DNA from: Mogibacterium sp.
Lineage (GTDB): Bacteria; Bacillota; Clostridia; Peptostreptococcales; Anaerovoracaceae
Assembly: GCA_016775335.1 (NCBI GenBank)
Contig: JAEUGJ010000033.1
Span: forward strand, 23,699 to 87,698
DNA: 64,000 nucleotides
Reading direction: 5' to 3'
The notes beneath the pieces are model-generated. The model was not told the DNA's origin and searched no databases. It saw only the letters and a program-made list of their open reading frames with translations. A program made the translations under genes and the position numbers. How positions within the stretch are numbered: the stretch's first letter is position 1; each line of letters begins with the position of its first letter. Of this stretch, positions 36,468 to 44,826 are shown in pieces.

Positions 36468-37823
36468 ATGAAACGAATCTGGTTTACAATTGTTCTATGG
36501 GGGTCGAAGTTCGGCCTGTTCCTGTGCCGGCTTCTGGGAAAGAACGGAACCTATATTGCCGGAGCTTTTGCGCTGAAGCTGCAGAAGGATTTCATTACCC
36601 ATTTCACCCATGTGGATCCGGAGCGGACCCTGTTCATCACCGGGACTAACGGAAAATCCACCACCAACAACCTGATTGTGCACGCACTTCGGGCATCCGG
36701 AAAGAAGGTGACCACCAATCTGGAGGGCGCCAATCTGATTACCGGCGTGGCTACCGCCATGATTCGAGATTCTTCCATGCTGGGCCGCGTGAACGGGGAC
36801 TATCTGATTTTCGAAACCGACGAGCGGTATCTGGCACAGATCTACGAGCAGCTCCCGGCAAAGAACCTGTGTGTGACCAACATTCAGAAAGACCAGGTGC
36901 AGCGAAACGGCGAACCGGATTTCATCTACAAGAAAATCGCCAAAGTGGTGAACAAGGATATGCGAATCTTCGTGAACAACGAAGAGCCGAGAGCCCTTTC
37001 CCTGGAGGACTATGCGGGGGAGGTTCGAACCTACAGCGTAGAGCGCCACAGCAAATCCTTTGAGAAAAACGGTTTCTACGATGTGACCATGGGCTGCCCG
37101 AAATGCAACAACAAGATTGCGTTTAACTATTACAACGTGGATAATGTGGGGGAATTCCGCTGTACATCCTGCGGATTTCATAGCCGGATCCAACCGGACG
37201 TTCAGGTGACGGATGTGGATTTCGAGAACCGCACCTTCCGCTGCGACGGTGCAGCCGTCCACATGCCGTACGATCAGCCGTTCTTCCTGTACAACTACGC
37301 GCTGGCCATTGCGGTTTGCAAAATGTTCGGTGTGGGTGCGGAAGCGGTAAGCAAATCCTTTGAGTCCTTCCGAAACATCGCCGGAAGATTGGAACTGATT
37401 CCGTACAAGACCAAGGAAATCAAATACATCCGAATTAAGCAGGAGAATCCGGAAACCCTGACCACCGCCTTTGACTTCATCTCGCAGGACAAGGAACGGA
37501 AGATTTTCCTCATTGGACTGGAGCAGTTGGAAGACTTCCAGCCGTTCTACACCAACACATTCTATGCCTTTGACTGCGACGTGGAATCCCTGCTCCATTC
37601 CAACATCGAGCACTGCATCAGCTTCTCCGAAGCGGTGGCATACGATACGGCCAACCGGCTGATCTACGGCGGATTCCCGGAAGACCGGATTACCGTCATC
37701 CCGTCGGATGAAAACGATGATATTTTTGCGGAACTGGACAAGTACGACTGCGACAACGTATATCTGATTACGTGGCTTCATAAATATGAGCAGATGATGG
37801 AGGATTTACCGAAGTATGAATAA
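36468..37823 (+). CDS. murT: MurT-like Mur ligase (lipid II amidotransferase subunit), diverged
   Basis: The 451-residue protein has the Mur ligase ATP loop TGTNGKSTTNN (about 62-72), GANLITGVATAMI, the MurT-specific four-cysteine zinc ribbon (CPKCNN and CTSCGFHSR, about 208-240) and a C-terminal DUF1727 domain. MurT activates the D-Glu carboxylate of lipid II for amidation by ammonia from GatD. Divergence is visible: the usual DQLDRYGE stretch reads DQVQRNGE, and the DUF1727 segment that normally contains the Asp completing the GatD triad (a DxSWxWD-like motif) reads LEDFQPFYTNTFYAFD. The ribosome site AAGGAG is close. The end overlaps gatD by eight bases. Confidence 0.85.
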   Translation: MKRIWFTIVLWGSKFGLFLCRLLGKNGTYIAGAFALKLQKDFITHFTHVDPERTLFITGTNGKSTTNNLIVHALRASGKKVTTNLEGANLITGVATAMIRDSSMLGRVNGDYLIFETDERYLAQIYEQLPAKNLCVTNIQKDQVQRNGEPDFIYKKIAKVVNKDMRIFVNNEEPRALSLEDYAGEVRTYSVERHSKSFEKNGFYDVTMGCPKCNNKIAFNYYNVDNVGEFRCTSCGFHSRIQPDVQVTDVDFENRTFRCDGAAVHMPYDQPFFLYNYALAIAVCKMFGVGAEAVSKSFESFRNIAGRLELIPYKTKEIKYIRIKQENPETLTTAFDFISQDKERKIFLIGLEQLEDFQPFYTNTFYAFDCDVESLLHSNIEHCISFSEAVAYDTANRLIYGGFPEDRITVIPSDENDDIFAELDKYDCDNVYLITWLHKYEQMMEDLPKYE

Positions 37824-38562
37824 GTTGAACATTACATGGTGCTGGCCGGACATCCTGAACCTCCACGGAGATCGGGGCAATGTGATGGCGCTGGTACGAA
37901 TTGCGGAGAAAATGGGGTTGGAAGCGGAAGTGCACAAAGTGGTGAACTTCGGCGATGAAATCGATCTGGACAATACGGACATCCTGCTGCTGAACCCGGG
38001 AGAATTCAAATCCTGCGAGTACATCGTGAACGCTTTTTCGCGAATAAAAGAAGATTTGGACGACTACATCTACCGGGGAGGCGTGGTTCTCGCGGTGGGA
38101 ACTACCGGTGCATCTTTCGGAAAGATCGTTCGCAAGCTGGATGGGACTGCCGTTACCGGTCTGGGATACCTGGATATGGAATGCCTGGAACGGGACAGTA
38201 TTGTGGGAGACGACCTGATCTGCAAGATGCGGGAGACGGGCTTTGATTTGAACGGAAGCCAGATTCAGGTGATGGATACCTTCTTGAACAGCGATATTGC
38301 GCTGGGCGATGTGGAATACGGATACGGTAACTGCAGCTACGAAGACCGGCGAGAGGGAGCTCGTACCGAGAACCTGATTTTTACCAATATGCTGGGACCG
38401 GTTCTGGTGAAAAACCCATGGCTGGCACAGGAATTGATTCTTTGGGCCATGAGCAATAAGGGCGTTATGGATCTTCCGAAGTTGGAAGAAGGGGCGTTTG
38501 AACTGGAAAGAAAATCTCTGGAATGCATCCGCCGCTACAATCAGACGAAACAGAATAAGTAA
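37816..38562 (+). CDS. gatD: GatD-like class I glutamine amidotransferase subunit lacking catalytic Cys and His
   Basis: The 248-residue protein is GatD by length, position and fold (DILNLHGDRGNVMALVRIAE at the start, GPVLVKNPWLAQELILWA near the end). GatD normally has its nucleophile in an AICGGYQ motif (Cys94 in S. aureus) and a histidine in an FHGP-type motif (His189). Here the corresponding stretches read VLAVGTTGASFG (91-102) and TNMLGPVL (190-197), so neither residue is present; the oxyanion-side GGGQD motif is also replaced by LNPGEFKS. Glutaminase activity is therefore not expected. The frame is intact and overlaps murT, so this is not decay. The pair may use free ammonia, or do something else. 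Confidence 0.85.
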   Translation: MNKLNITWCWPDILNLHGDRGNVMALVRIAEKMGLEAEVHKVVNFGDEIDLDNTDILLLNPGEFKSCEYIVNAFSRIKEDLDDYIYRGGVVLAVGTTGASFGKIVRKLDGTAVTGLGYLDMECLERDSIVGDDLICKMRETGFDLNGSQIQVMDTFLNSDIALGDVEYGYGNCSYEDRREGARTENLIFTNMLGPVLVKNPWLAQELILWAMSNKGVMDLPKLEEGAFELERKSLECIRRYNQTKQNK

Positions 38563-38565
38563 AGA

Positions 38566-38600
38566 AAAAGGGCCGGGGGATTACGATCCCGGCCCTTTTG
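38566..38600. terminator. Bidirectional terminator between gatD and the GntR gene
   Basis: AAAAGGGCCGGG / CCCGGCCCTTTT stem with T-runs on both sides. It serves gatD on the plus strand and the regulator on the minus strand. Confidence 0.9.
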
Positions 38601-38618
38601 GATGGCATTTCTATTAAA

Positions 38619-39275
38619 TTAGAAGAACTTGCTCATGCGGCGGAGCTTGGAATGCTCCATGTGAACCTGCATGGCTTCCCGGCCTTCATCCGGATTTTTG
38701 GTTTCAAAAGCATTGAAAATCGCCCGGTGTTCTGCCAAAATAGTGTTCAGATAGTCATCGGAGAATGTTTTTGGCGGTGCGGAATGCTTCAGATACGTCT
38801 GGTAGGTGTGCAGCGTCTGATAGAGCATCCGATTCTGCGTACCGTTGTAGATGATGTCGTGGAACTGAGAGTTAAAGCTCAATACTTTTTCTACATCGCC
38901 CTTCATGGTGTAGAACTCCATGAACTCGATGTTCTCTCTCAGCTTGTCGACGCCTTCTTCATCCATGCGCTGGATTGCCCACTCTACGGCTTTCATCTCA
39001 AACTGTGCCCGAAGATCGAAGAGGTCGGAGATATCCCTGCGGCTTAGACCGATGGCGAAAGCGCCTCGATGCGGAATATTCTCAATCAGACCGTCGGCTT
39101 CCAGCTGGCGAAGCGCCTCGCGAACCGGCGTACGGCTGACATCATACTGCTTGCAGATTCGCTGCTCGGTTAGTTTCTCGCCGGATTTAATTTTCCCGGA
39201 AAGGATATCTTTCTGAATCGCCGTGAAAAGCGTGTTGGAAAGAGGCTGGCTGATTTCTTCGGTTTTCTTATCCAT
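38619..39275 (-). CDS. GntR-family regulator, FadR (FCD) subfamily
   Basis: The 218-residue protein has an N-terminal winged HTH (AIQKDILSGKIKSGEKLTEQ, then VSRTPVREALRQLEADGLIE, about 15-75). A helical FCD ligand-binding domain follows, with DLRAQFEMKAVEWA, the metal-ligand-type FNSQFHDIIYNGTQN and LAEHRAIFNAFETKN. Regulators of this group respond to small carboxylates or sugar acids. It stands alone, leftward, between gatD and nth with its own promoter, so its target is probably itself and distant genes. A TGTATACA palindrome lies in its leader. Confidence 0.9.
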   Translation of the reverse strand: MDKKTEEISQPLSNTLFTAIQKDILSGKIKSGEKLTEQRICKQYDVSRTPVREALRQLEADGLIENIPHRGAFAIGLSRRDISDLFDLRAQFEMKAVEWAIQRMDEEGVDKLRENIEFMEFYTMKGDVEKVLSFNSQFHDIIYNGTQNRMLYQTLHTYQTYLKHSAPPKTFSDDYLNTILAEHRAIFNAFETKNPDEGREAMQVHMEHSKLRRMSKFF

Positions 39276-39307
39276 ATTTAGACCCCCTTGTAATACTTTG
39301 ATCTCTA

Positions 39308-39345
39308 TGTATACAATTATATAATCTGTGTACGATACATGTCAA
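39308..39345 (-). promoter_or_regulatory. Promoter of the GntR gene with candidate operator
   Basis: On the minus strand TTGACA (39345-39340), 18 bases, TATAAT (39321-39316). The palindrome TGTATACA (39308-39315) lies just downstream of the -10, and related TGTAC/GTACACA half-sites lie between the promoter boxes. GTATAC-centred palindromes are typical FadR-subfamily sites, so autoregulation is likely. Confidence 0.65.
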
Positions 39346-39364
39346 TACCAGAAAGGAAATAATT

Positions 39365-40012
39365 ATGTCAAAATTGTTGGATTCCAAGCAAGCGGTCCGG
39401 GTCCTGGATCTTTTGGACCGTGCCTATCCGGAAGCGGGCTGCGCGCTCCATTTTGAAAATCATTTTGAACTGCTGTGTGCGGTGATGCTTTCCGCCCAGA
39501 CTACGGATGTCAGCGTGAACCGGATTACCCCGGAACTGTTCCGCCAATATCCGGATGCTTTTGCCATGGCAAAGGCTGAACCGGCTTCTTTGGAAGAAAT
39601 CCTTCATTCCATCGGCCTTTACAAAAACAAAAGCCGGAATCTGATCAACATGTCCCGGCAATTGTCGGAGGAGTTCGGGGGCGAAGTTCCGGGGGATTTC
39701 AATGCTCTGACCGGTTTGGCCGGAGTGGGGCGGAAGACCGCAAACGTCGTTCTGGCGGAAGGCTTCGGGATACCGAAGATTGCGGTGGATACCCACGTGT
39801 TCCGCGTCGCCAACCGAATCGGCCTGGCGGATTCGGACAAAGTGCTGGAGACGGAAAAGCAGCTGATGCAGATTCTTCCGGAAGAACGGTGGACTCGGGG
39901 ACATCACCTTTTGATTTTTCACGGACGGAATTGTTGCCGCGCCCGAAAGCCGGATTGTGTCCGCTGTCCGGTAAAAGAAATCTGCCACAGTGCTTTAACG
40001 GTTGAAAAATAA
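39365..40012 (+). CDS. nth: Endonuclease III
   Basis: The 215-residue DNA glycosylase/AP lyase removes oxidised pyrimidines. The helix-hairpin-helix LTGLAGVGRKTANVVLAEGF contains the Schiff-base lysine (Lys124). The catalytic Asp142 is in VDTHVFRV, and the four-cysteine 4Fe-4S site is C-x6-C-x2-C-x5-C at the end (CRARKPDCVRCPVKEIC). AGAAAGGA precedes the ATG. It is divergent from the GntR gene, and a separate promoter for the next gene lies at its 3' end. Confidence 0.96.
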   Translation: MSKLLDSKQAVRVLDLLDRAYPEAGCALHFENHFELLCAVMLSAQTTDVSVNRITPELFRQYPDAFAMAKAEPASLEEILHSIGLYKNKSRNLINMSRQLSEEFGGEVPGDFNALTGLAGVGRKTANVVLAEGFGIPKIAVDTHVFRVANRIGLADSDKVLETEKQLMQILPEERWTRGHHLLIFHGRNCCRARKPDCVRCPVKEICHSALTVEK

Positions 40013-40030
40013 TTACAAAACTGTTAATAT
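40002..40030 (+). promoter_or_regulatory. trmL promoter
   Basis: TTGAAA (40002-40007), a 17-base spacer and TAATAT (40025-40030), overlapping the end of nth. Confidence 0.7.
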
Positions 40031-40063
40031 ATGGTTGGAATTGACTTTAGTAAGGGAGTATCT

Positions 40064-40531
40064 ATGTATCACGTTGTTCTGGTAGAACCGGAAATACCTC
40101 AAAACACCGGAAATATTGCAAGGACTTGCGCAGCCACAAATACCCGGCTGCATTTGGTTCGTCCTTTGGGATTTAACATCGACGATAAATCCGTACGGCG
40201 GGCGGGACTGGATTACTGGCAGTATGTGGATTTGGAAGTTCACGACAGTCTGGAAGCATTTATTCGGGATTATGGAGATTATCGCTGGTTCCTGGCAACA
40301 ACGCACGGTGGAAAGAAGTACACCGATGTGGAATACAAGGATGGGGATATGATTCTTTTCGGAAGAGAGACGAAAGGTCTTCCAAAGGACTTCATTCAGG
40401 AACACCGCGAAGGAGCGGTCCGGATTCCCATGAGCGAGCAGACCCGTCTGCGGTCCCTGAATCTGTCGAATTCCGTGAACATCATTTTATTTGAAGCACT
40501 GCGGCAAAATGGTTTCCCGGAACTTCGGTAA
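40064..40531 (+). CDS. trmL: tRNA (cytidine/uridine-34-2'-O)-methyltransferase TrmL
   Basis: This small SPOUT methyltransferase (155 residues) has PEIPQNTGNIARTCAATNTR at the N-terminus, the LFGRETKGLP motif in the middle and the trefoil-knot end MSEQTRLRSLNLSNSVNIIL. TrmL 2'-O-methylates the wobble base of tRNA-Leu isoacceptors. ATG 40064 with GGGAG upstream is chosen; an upstream ATG at 40031 lies at the promoter and would add 11 non-conserved residues. Confidence 0.95.
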   Translation: MYHVVLVEPEIPQNTGNIARTCAATNTRLHLVRPLGFNIDDKSVRRAGLDYWQYVDLEVHDSLEAFIRDYGDYRWFLATTHGGKKYTDVEYKDGDMILFGRETKGLPKDFIQEHREGAVRIPMSEQTRLRSLNLSNSVNIILFEALRQNGFPELR

Positions 40532-40583
40532 ATGGTGAATTAAAAAAAGTTATATTGCAGAAAGGCAATGCAAGGAGGAGAAA

Positions 40584-41597
40584 ATGGTTAGAGTTGGAAT
40601 CAGTGGCTTTGGAAGAATCTCTCGTGTGGTAATGAGAGCAGCGATGGACATGGAGGATGTGGAAATTGCCGGAATTAACTGGAGAAATTCGGATCTGGAC
40701 TACATCGTATACATGCTGAAGTATGATTCTACATTTGGCAGATTCCCGGGAACTGTTGAGAAGTACGACAAGGGAATCGTGATTAACGGAAAGAAGATTC
40801 CGGTATTCATGGAAGGCGATGCACACGATATTCCGTGGGGAGATTGCGGTGCAGAGTACATCATGGAGGGAACCGGTGCGTACAACACCACCGAGAAGGC
40901 ACAGGCTCATTTGGATGCCGGTGCAAAGAAGGTTATCATCTCCGCTCCGGCAAAGGACAAGGAGACCCCGACCTTCGTATACGGCGTAAACCACGAAGAG
41001 TACAAGCCGGAATACAACGTGGTATCCAATGCATCCTGCACAACGAACTGCCTGGCACCGCTTTGCAAGGTAATCAACGATAACTGGGGCATCGATCAGG
41101 GCCTGATGTCCACCATTCATGCGGCAACCGCAAAGCAGAAGGTAGTAGATGCTCGTTCCATGAAGGACTGGCGTACCGGCAGAAGCGTATTCGGTAACGT
41201 AATTCCGTCTTCCACCGGCGCAGCAAAAGCCGTTGGTCTGGTAATTCCGGAACTGCAGGGCAAGATGACCGGTATTTCTTACCGCGTACCGACATCCGAC
41301 GTTTCCGTTATCGACCTGAACGTAATGCTGAAGAAACCGACCAGCTATGAAGAAATCTGCCAGAAGGTAAAGGAAGCTTCCGAAACAACCATGAAGGGCG
41401 TTCTGGAGTATGTAGATGACGAAGTGGTTTCCGGCGATTTCATCGGCGATGCACACACATCCATCTTCGATTCCAGAGAAGGTATCGAGCTGAACGATCG
41501 TTTCTTCAAGCTGATTGCATTCTATGATAACGAGTACGGCTACAGTGCAAAGATTCTGGAGCTGATTCGTCACATGTATCAGGTAGACCACAAGTAA
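40584..41597 (+). CDS. gap: Glyceraldehyde-3-phosphate dehydrogenase
   Basis: The 337-residue tetrameric NAD-dependent enzyme converts glyceraldehyde-3-phosphate to 1,3-bisphosphoglycerate. It has the nucleotide-binding start [18 protein letters not shown], the catalytic Cys152 in [33 protein letters not shown] and the ending [13 protein letters not shown] [23 protein letters not shown] precedes the ATG. It begins a glycolytic cluster gap-pgk-tpiA, separated from pgk by a terminator. Codon use is that of highly expressed genes. Confidence 0.97.
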   Translation: MVRVGISGFGRISRVVMRAAMDMEDVEIAGINWRNSDLDYIVYMLKYDSTFGRFPGTVEKYDKGIVINGKKIPVFMEGDAHDIPWGDCGAEYIMEGTGAYNTTEKAQAHLDAGAKKVIISAPAKDKETPTFVYGVNHEEYKPEYNVVSNASCTTNCLAPLCKVINDNWGIDQGLMSTIHAATAKQKVVDARSMKDWRTGRSVFGNVIPSSTGAAKAVGLVIPELQGKMTGISYRVPTSDVSVIDLNVMLKKPTSYEEICQKVKEASETTMKGVLEYVDDEVVSGDFIGDAHTSIFDSREGIELNDRFFKLIAFYDNEYGYSAKILELIRHMYQVDHK

Positions 41598-41613
41598 GAA
41601 AATATGAATGATG

Positions 41614-41641
41614 AAGCCGCGCTGTTTTCGGCGCGGTTTCT
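41614..41641 (+). terminator. gap terminator
   Basis: CCGCGC (41617-41622) / GCGCGG (41631-41636) stem with a short TTTC tail; it probably lets part of the transcripts reach pgk. Confidence 0.65.
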
Positions 41642-41679
41642 GAATGTTATTCCTTGTACAACAGAAAGAAAGGTGTACT

Positions 41680-42864
41680 ATGAAAAAAACTGTCAGAGAC
41701 ATTCAGTGGGCGGGAAAAACAGCGGTAATGCGTTGTGATTTCAACGTTCCGATGAAGGATGGCGTTATCACGGACGATACAAGAATCGTGGCTGCGCTGC
41801 CAACCATCCGTTACCTGCATGAAAACGGCGCAAAGATCGTTCTCATGTCGCACATGGGAAGACCGAAGGGGGAACCGAAGCCGGAATTCTCCCTGGAACC
41901 GGTATGCAAGAAGCTGTCCGAGTACCTGGAGATGGAGGTTCACTTCGTTGCGTCCGACCGCGTGGTAGATGAGGACGTGAAGGAACAGGTTCGTAATTTG
42001 AAGGCGGGAGATATCGCCCTTCTTCAGAACGTTCGTTACAGAAACGAAGAGACGAAGAACGATCCGGAATTCTCCAAGGAGCTGTCAGAGCTGGGCGATG
42101 TATTCGTTCAGGAAGCCTTCGGTACGGCACACCGTGCCCACGCATCCACAACCGGTATTGCATCCTATATCCCGGCAGTATCCGGCTTCCTGATTGAGAA
42201 GGAGCTGCAGTTCCTGGGACAGGCAGTCAACAATCCGGAAAGACCATTCGCCGCAATCATGGGCGGAGCAAAGGTTGGCGACAAGATTCCGGTAATTACC
42301 AATCTGCTGAACAAGGTAGACATCCTGATCATCGGCGGCGGAATGGTATATACATTCCTGAAGGCTCAGGGCTATTCCATCGGAACATCCCTGTTGGACG
42401 AAGAAGGTCTGGCACTGGTTCCGGAAATTCTGAAGAAGGCCGAAGAGAACAACGTTCAGCTGCTGCTTCCGGTGGATACCGTCGCAGCGGACAAGTTTGC
42501 AGAAGATGCGGCTTACGATTGCTATGATGCAGATCGGATTCCGGAAGACCGCATGGGTCTGGATATCGGACCAAAGACCATTGAGCTCTTTACCGATGCA
42601 TTAAAGACCGCAAAGACCATCGTATGGAACGGACCGATGGGCGTATTCGAGATGGCGCCGTTCGCAGTAGGTACAAAAGCAATTGCGAAATGCCTGGCAG
42701 ATTCCGATGCGACCACCATTATCGGTGGCGGAGATTCGGCCGCTGCGGTTCAGCAGTTCGGATACGGAGATTCCATGACACATATTTCCACCGGTGGTGG
42801 AGCCAGCCTGGAATTCCTGGAAGGAAAAGAGCTTCCGGGTATTGCCATTCTGGATGAGAAATAG
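41680..42864 (+). CDS. pgk: Phosphoglycerate kinase
   Basis: The 394-residue monomeric kinase makes ATP from 1,3-bisphosphoglycerate. Substrate motifs [19 protein letters not shown] and [10 protein letters not shown] in the N-domain, [16 protein letters not shown], and [17 protein letters not shown] and [15 protein letters not shown] in the C-domain are all present. ATG 41680 with AAAGGTG upstream is the start; the conserved sequence begins right after it. tpiA follows after 18 bases. Confidence 0.97.
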   Translation: MKKTVRDIQWAGKTAVMRCDFNVPMKDGVITDDTRIVAALPTIRYLHENGAKIVLMSHMGRPKGEPKPEFSLEPVCKKLSEYLEMEVHFVASDRVVDEDVKEQVRNLKAGDIALLQNVRYRNEETKNDPEFSKELSELGDVFVQEAFGTAHRAHASTTGIASYIPAVSGFLIEKELQFLGQAVNNPERPFAAIMGGAKVGDKIPVITNLLNKVDILIIGGGMVYTFLKAQGYSIGTSLLDEEGLALVPEILKKAEENNVQLLLPVDTVAADKFAEDAAYDCYDADRIPEDRMGLDIGPKTIELFTDALKTAKTIVWNGPMGVFEMAPFAVGTKAIAKCLADSDATTIIGGGDSAAAVQQFGYGDSMTHISTGGGASLEFLEGKELPGIAILDEK

Positions 42865-42882
42865 GATAGGAGATTGCAAAGA

Positions 42883-43647
42883 ATGAAAAGATTTTTAATT
42901 GCGGGAAACTGGAAAATGAACAAAACCACTGCGCAGGCAGTTCACTACGTACATGAGCTGAAAGCGCAGAAGCTGACCAATCCGGAATCGGTAGCAATTA
43001 TTGCACCGTTCACCCAGCTGGAAGCGCTGAAGAAGGAACTGGAAGGAACCGGTATTTCCTTGGGTGCGCAGAACGTTCACTATGAGCATTCCGGTGCATT
43101 TACCGGAGAGATTTCCGTGGACATGCTGAAGGAAATCGGCGTGGATTATTGCGTTGTCGGACACTCTGAGAGAAGAGAATACTTTAACGAGACGGATGAA
43201 ACGGTGAACCGTAAATTAAAGGTTCTTTTGGAAGAGGGCATCACCCCGATTCTTTGCGTCGGCGAGTCCCTGGAAGTTCGGGAAAAGAAGCAGGAGCAGG
43301 CGTTCGTCTGCGGCCAACTGGGCGCAGCTTTCGCCGGAATCCCGCAGGAATATGCGGAGAAGGTGGTTATCGCTTATGAACCGATCTGGGCCATCGGTAC
43401 CGGACACACCGCAACGCCGGAGCAGGCGGAAGAGATGTGTGCATTCATTCGCGGAATGATGCAGGGACTGTATGATATGTCCATCGGCGATAAGCTCATC
43501 ATTCAGTACGGCGGCAGCATGAAGCCGGGCAATGCGAAGGAGCTTCTGGAGAAGACGGACATCAACGGCGGCTTGATTGGCGGAGCCAGCCTGAAGGTAA
43601 AGGATTTCGCAGAAATCGCAAAGACCGCGGCCGAACTGGCAGAATAA
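42883..43647 (+). CDS. tpiA: Triosephosphate isomerase
   Basis: The 254-residue TIM barrel interconverts dihydroxyacetone phosphate and glyceraldehyde-3-phosphate. AGNWKMNKT holds Asn and Lys, VVGHSERREYF the catalytic His, and VIAYEPIWAIGTG the catalytic Glu; QYGGSMKPGNA and GLIGGASL bind phosphate. AGGAGA precedes ATG 42883. It is the last gene of the gap-pgk-tpiA cluster and ends at a strong bidirectional terminator. Confidence 0.97.
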   Translation: MKRFLIAGNWKMNKTTAQAVHYVHELKAQKLTNPESVAIIAPFTQLEALKKELEGTGISLGAQNVHYEHSGAFTGEISVDMLKEIGVDYCVVGHSERREYFNETDETVNRKLKVLLEEGITPILCVGESLEVREKKQEQAFVCGQLGAAFAGIPQEYAEKVVIAYEPIWAIGTGHTATPEQAEEMCAFIRGMMQGLYDMSIGDKLIIQYGGSMKPGNAKELLEKTDINGGLIGGASLKVKDFAEIAKTAAELAE

Positions 43648-43664
43648 TAAAGAAGAATATGAGT

Positions 43665-43710
43665 AGAAAAAGTTCGAACCATTCGCAAGTGAGTGGTTCG
43701 AACTTTTTCT
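43665..43710. terminator. Bidirectional terminator between tpiA and leuB
   Basis: AAAAAGTTCGAACCA / TGGTTCGAACTTTTT, a 15-bp stem with T-runs on both strands, in a convergent intergenic region. Confidence 0.92.
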
Positions 43711-43734
43711 TATGAAGACTTTTGTTCGCAGATT

Positions 43735-44811
43735 TTATTGAATGTATCTCGCAATCCGGTCTCCGGTTTCCGCGGTTCCGGAAACGGCATCGTCTGTTCC
43801 GGCGATGTCGGCGGTGCGATACCCGTCGGCCAGGAAGCGACGGACCGCATCTTCCACCGCATCCGCTTCCTCGCCGAGGTTAAAGGTATATCTCAGCATC
43901 ATGGCGGCGGACAGGATGGTGGCAATCGGGTTGGCTTTATCCGTGCCGGCAATATCCGGCGCGGATCCGTGAACCGGCTCGTACATTCCGAAGTTGCCGT
44001 CGGCCAGGCTGGCAGATGGCAGCATCCCGATGGAACCGGTAATCTGGCTGGCTTCATCGGAGAGGATATCTCCGAACATGTTGCTTGTAACGATGACATC
44101 GAAGTGCTTCGGATCCCGGATTAGCTGCATGGCGGCATTGTCCACGTACATGTTGTCCAGCTGAATATCGCCGTATTCACTGCTCATTTCGCCCACGATT
44201 TTTCTCCAAAGGCGAGAGCTGTCCAGCACGTTGGCTTTATCCACGCTGGTTACTCGGCCGTTTCTCTTGGATGCCATTTCAAAGGCCGTCCGGGCAATTC
44301 GCTGAATCTCATAATCCGAATATTTCTCCACATCGTAGGCGGTGACGGTGCCGTTTTCTTCGGTTTCCGTAACGTGCTCTCCGAAATAGATTCCGCCGGT
44401 GAGTTCCCGAACAATCAGGATGTCCAGGCCACCGTCCAGAATGGACGACTTCAATGGGGATGCATCCGCCAACTCTTGGAAAATCACGGCCGGTCTCAGG
44501 TTGGCATAGAGTCCCAGCGCTTTTCGCAAGCCCAGAAGGGCGCGCTCCGGACGCTGTGGACCGGGCACGTGATCCCATTTCGGGCCACCTACGGCACCCA
44601 GAAGAACGGCGTCGCTATTTTTGCACGTCTCCACGGTGGCTTCCGGCAGGCATTCGCCGTACTCGTCGATGGCGGCACCCCCGGCAAGTACGGTGGTGTA
44701 ATTGAATTGATGATTGTATTTTTGGCCGATGGCATTCAGCACTTTGATGGCTTCGCCCACGACCTCCGGGCCGATTCCGTCACCCGGAACTACTGCTATA
44801 TTGAATTTCAA
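43735..44811 (-). CDS. leuB: 3-Isopropylmalate dehydrogenase
   Basis: The 358-residue enzyme performs NAD-dependent oxidative decarboxylation of 3-isopropylmalate in leucine synthesis. Features are AVVPGDGIGPEVVGEAIKVL, VLLGAVGGPKWD, the substrate arginine region LRKALGLYANLRPA, VRELTGGIYFGEH, the metal-binding DNMYVDNAAMQLIRDP and DILSDEASQITGSIGMLPSA. It is transcribed leftward behind leuA (15 bases apart) under the same T-box. The intervening isomerase genes leuC and leuD, often adjacent, are not in the window. Confidence 0.96.
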   Translation of the reverse strand: MKFNIAVVPGDGIGPEVVGEAIKVLNAIGQKYNHQFNYTTVLAGGAAIDEYGECLPEATVETCKNSDAVLLGAVGGPKWDHVPGPQRPERALLGLRKALGLYANLRPAVIFQELADASPLKSSILDGGLDILIVRELTGGIYFGEHVTETEENGTVTAYDVEKYSDYEIQRIARTAFEMASKRNGRVTSVDKANVLDSSRLWRKIVGEMSSEYGDIQLDNMYVDNAAMQLIRDPKHFDVIVTSNMFGDILSDEASQITGSIGMLPSASLADGNFGMYEPVHGSAPDIAGTDKANPIATILSAAMMLRYTFNLGEEADAVEDAVRRFLADGYRTADIAGTDDAVSGTAETGDRIARYIQ

Positions 44812-44826
44812 GAATTTGCCTCCTGA

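Noticed and set aside
38598..39047. Plus-strand frame of about 150 codons opposite the GntR gene
   Set aside because: It is a shadow of the regulator gene and begins inside the bidirectional terminator region.
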